The translations under genes were made by a program, and so were the position numbers. The notes under the pieces are model-generated. The model ran no database searches, was not told where the DNA came from, and worked only from the letters and a program-made list of their open reading frames with translations. A stretch of 64,000 nucleotides of DNA, taken from assembly GCA_905221605.1 (NCBI GenBank), contig CAJNDS010002366.1:366001-430000 (forward strand), in the 5' to 3' direction. Below are positions 63,721 through 64,000 of this stretch, piece by piece. Position 1 is the stretch's first letter. Every line of letters starts with the position of its first letter. The stretch comes from Symbiodinium natans. Lineage: Eukaryota; Sar; Dinophyceae; Suessiales; Symbiodiniaceae.

Positions 63721-64000
63721 GTTCTGGACAAACAGGTTTCTGGGTTCAGCGCGATTAGGGCAAGCGAGACTGTACAAGCATCTGGTTTCCGGGTCCTTCT
63801 CGAAGCGGACATACATCCATTCGATTCATGCGCAGATCTTAAACCGTCCCGTCCCGCCCATCTTACGTGCTGATAGAACGAAACCTAGAGCACTCCTTCC
63901 TGTGCAGTGTCAGTCTGTTGGGGCCTTACTTCTTCACGCCTTTTGGAAGAGGTACAATAGATGTTGGCCCTGAAGCTTTGGGGTCATAGATTGTAAGGTT

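Overview
This window looks like nuclear DNA of a dinoflagellate, most likely a Symbiodiniaceae-type alga (inference from sequence only). Four things point there: a pentatricopeptide-repeat (PPR) gene written in the dinoflagellate style (SYNAAISACEKG..W..AL.LL); intron boundaries mixing GT, GC and GA donors with AG|G acceptors; a LINE reverse-transcriptase tail of the kind common in Symbiodiniaceae; and pervasive TTTAGGG repeats. There is no bacterial-style gene layout. I saw no rRNA, tRNA or CRISPR by eye. Most long open frames are low-complexity or read straight through introns and repeats, so genes had to be read as short exons.

Layout. 0-13.5 kb: short plus-strand exons of unrecognised proteins, buried among telomere-type arrays and small inverted-repeat elements. 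14.0-15.2 kb: a minus-strand exon cluster. 15.8-26.2 kb: many plus-strand exons, some between 20.2 and 25.5 kb being clear. 26.5-29.05 kb: a GC-rich satellite block, a dimeric ~372-bp satellite followed by C-rich repeats, bracketed by inverted copies of a GTGGGCACAAGTGAC minisatellite. 29.8-39.95 kb: one plus-strand PPR gene of about 25 exons and about 19 PPR motifs. Many of its exon junctions keep both codon phase and PPR-motif spacing. Its introns hold telomere-type arrays, MITE-like elements, a CAG tract and a LINE fragment. 40.9-54.9 kb: plus-strand exons of one or more unrecognised genes. 57.3-58.6 kb: minus-strand coding-like sequence. 61-63.7 kb: plus-strand exons, ending in a phase-consistent two-exon membrane-protein fragment.

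Two repeat systems dominate. First, more than 80 tracts (counted by eye) of TTTAGGG/CCCTAAA occur in both orientations. Several are flanked by 7-20 bp direct duplications of the surrounding unique sequence, and one sits inside a MITE whose other copies show the empty site. Second, about ten families of 55-180 bp palindromic, MITE-like elements (named A-J here) occur, some with 4-5 bp target duplications, one nested inside another. Together they suggest ongoing insertion of short elements, including telomeric repeats, mostly into introns. In at least one place the telomeric insertion carries a duplicated splice junction, so it could itself behave as an intron. Calls on unrecognised exons rest on codon bias, open frame and splice-like borders only.
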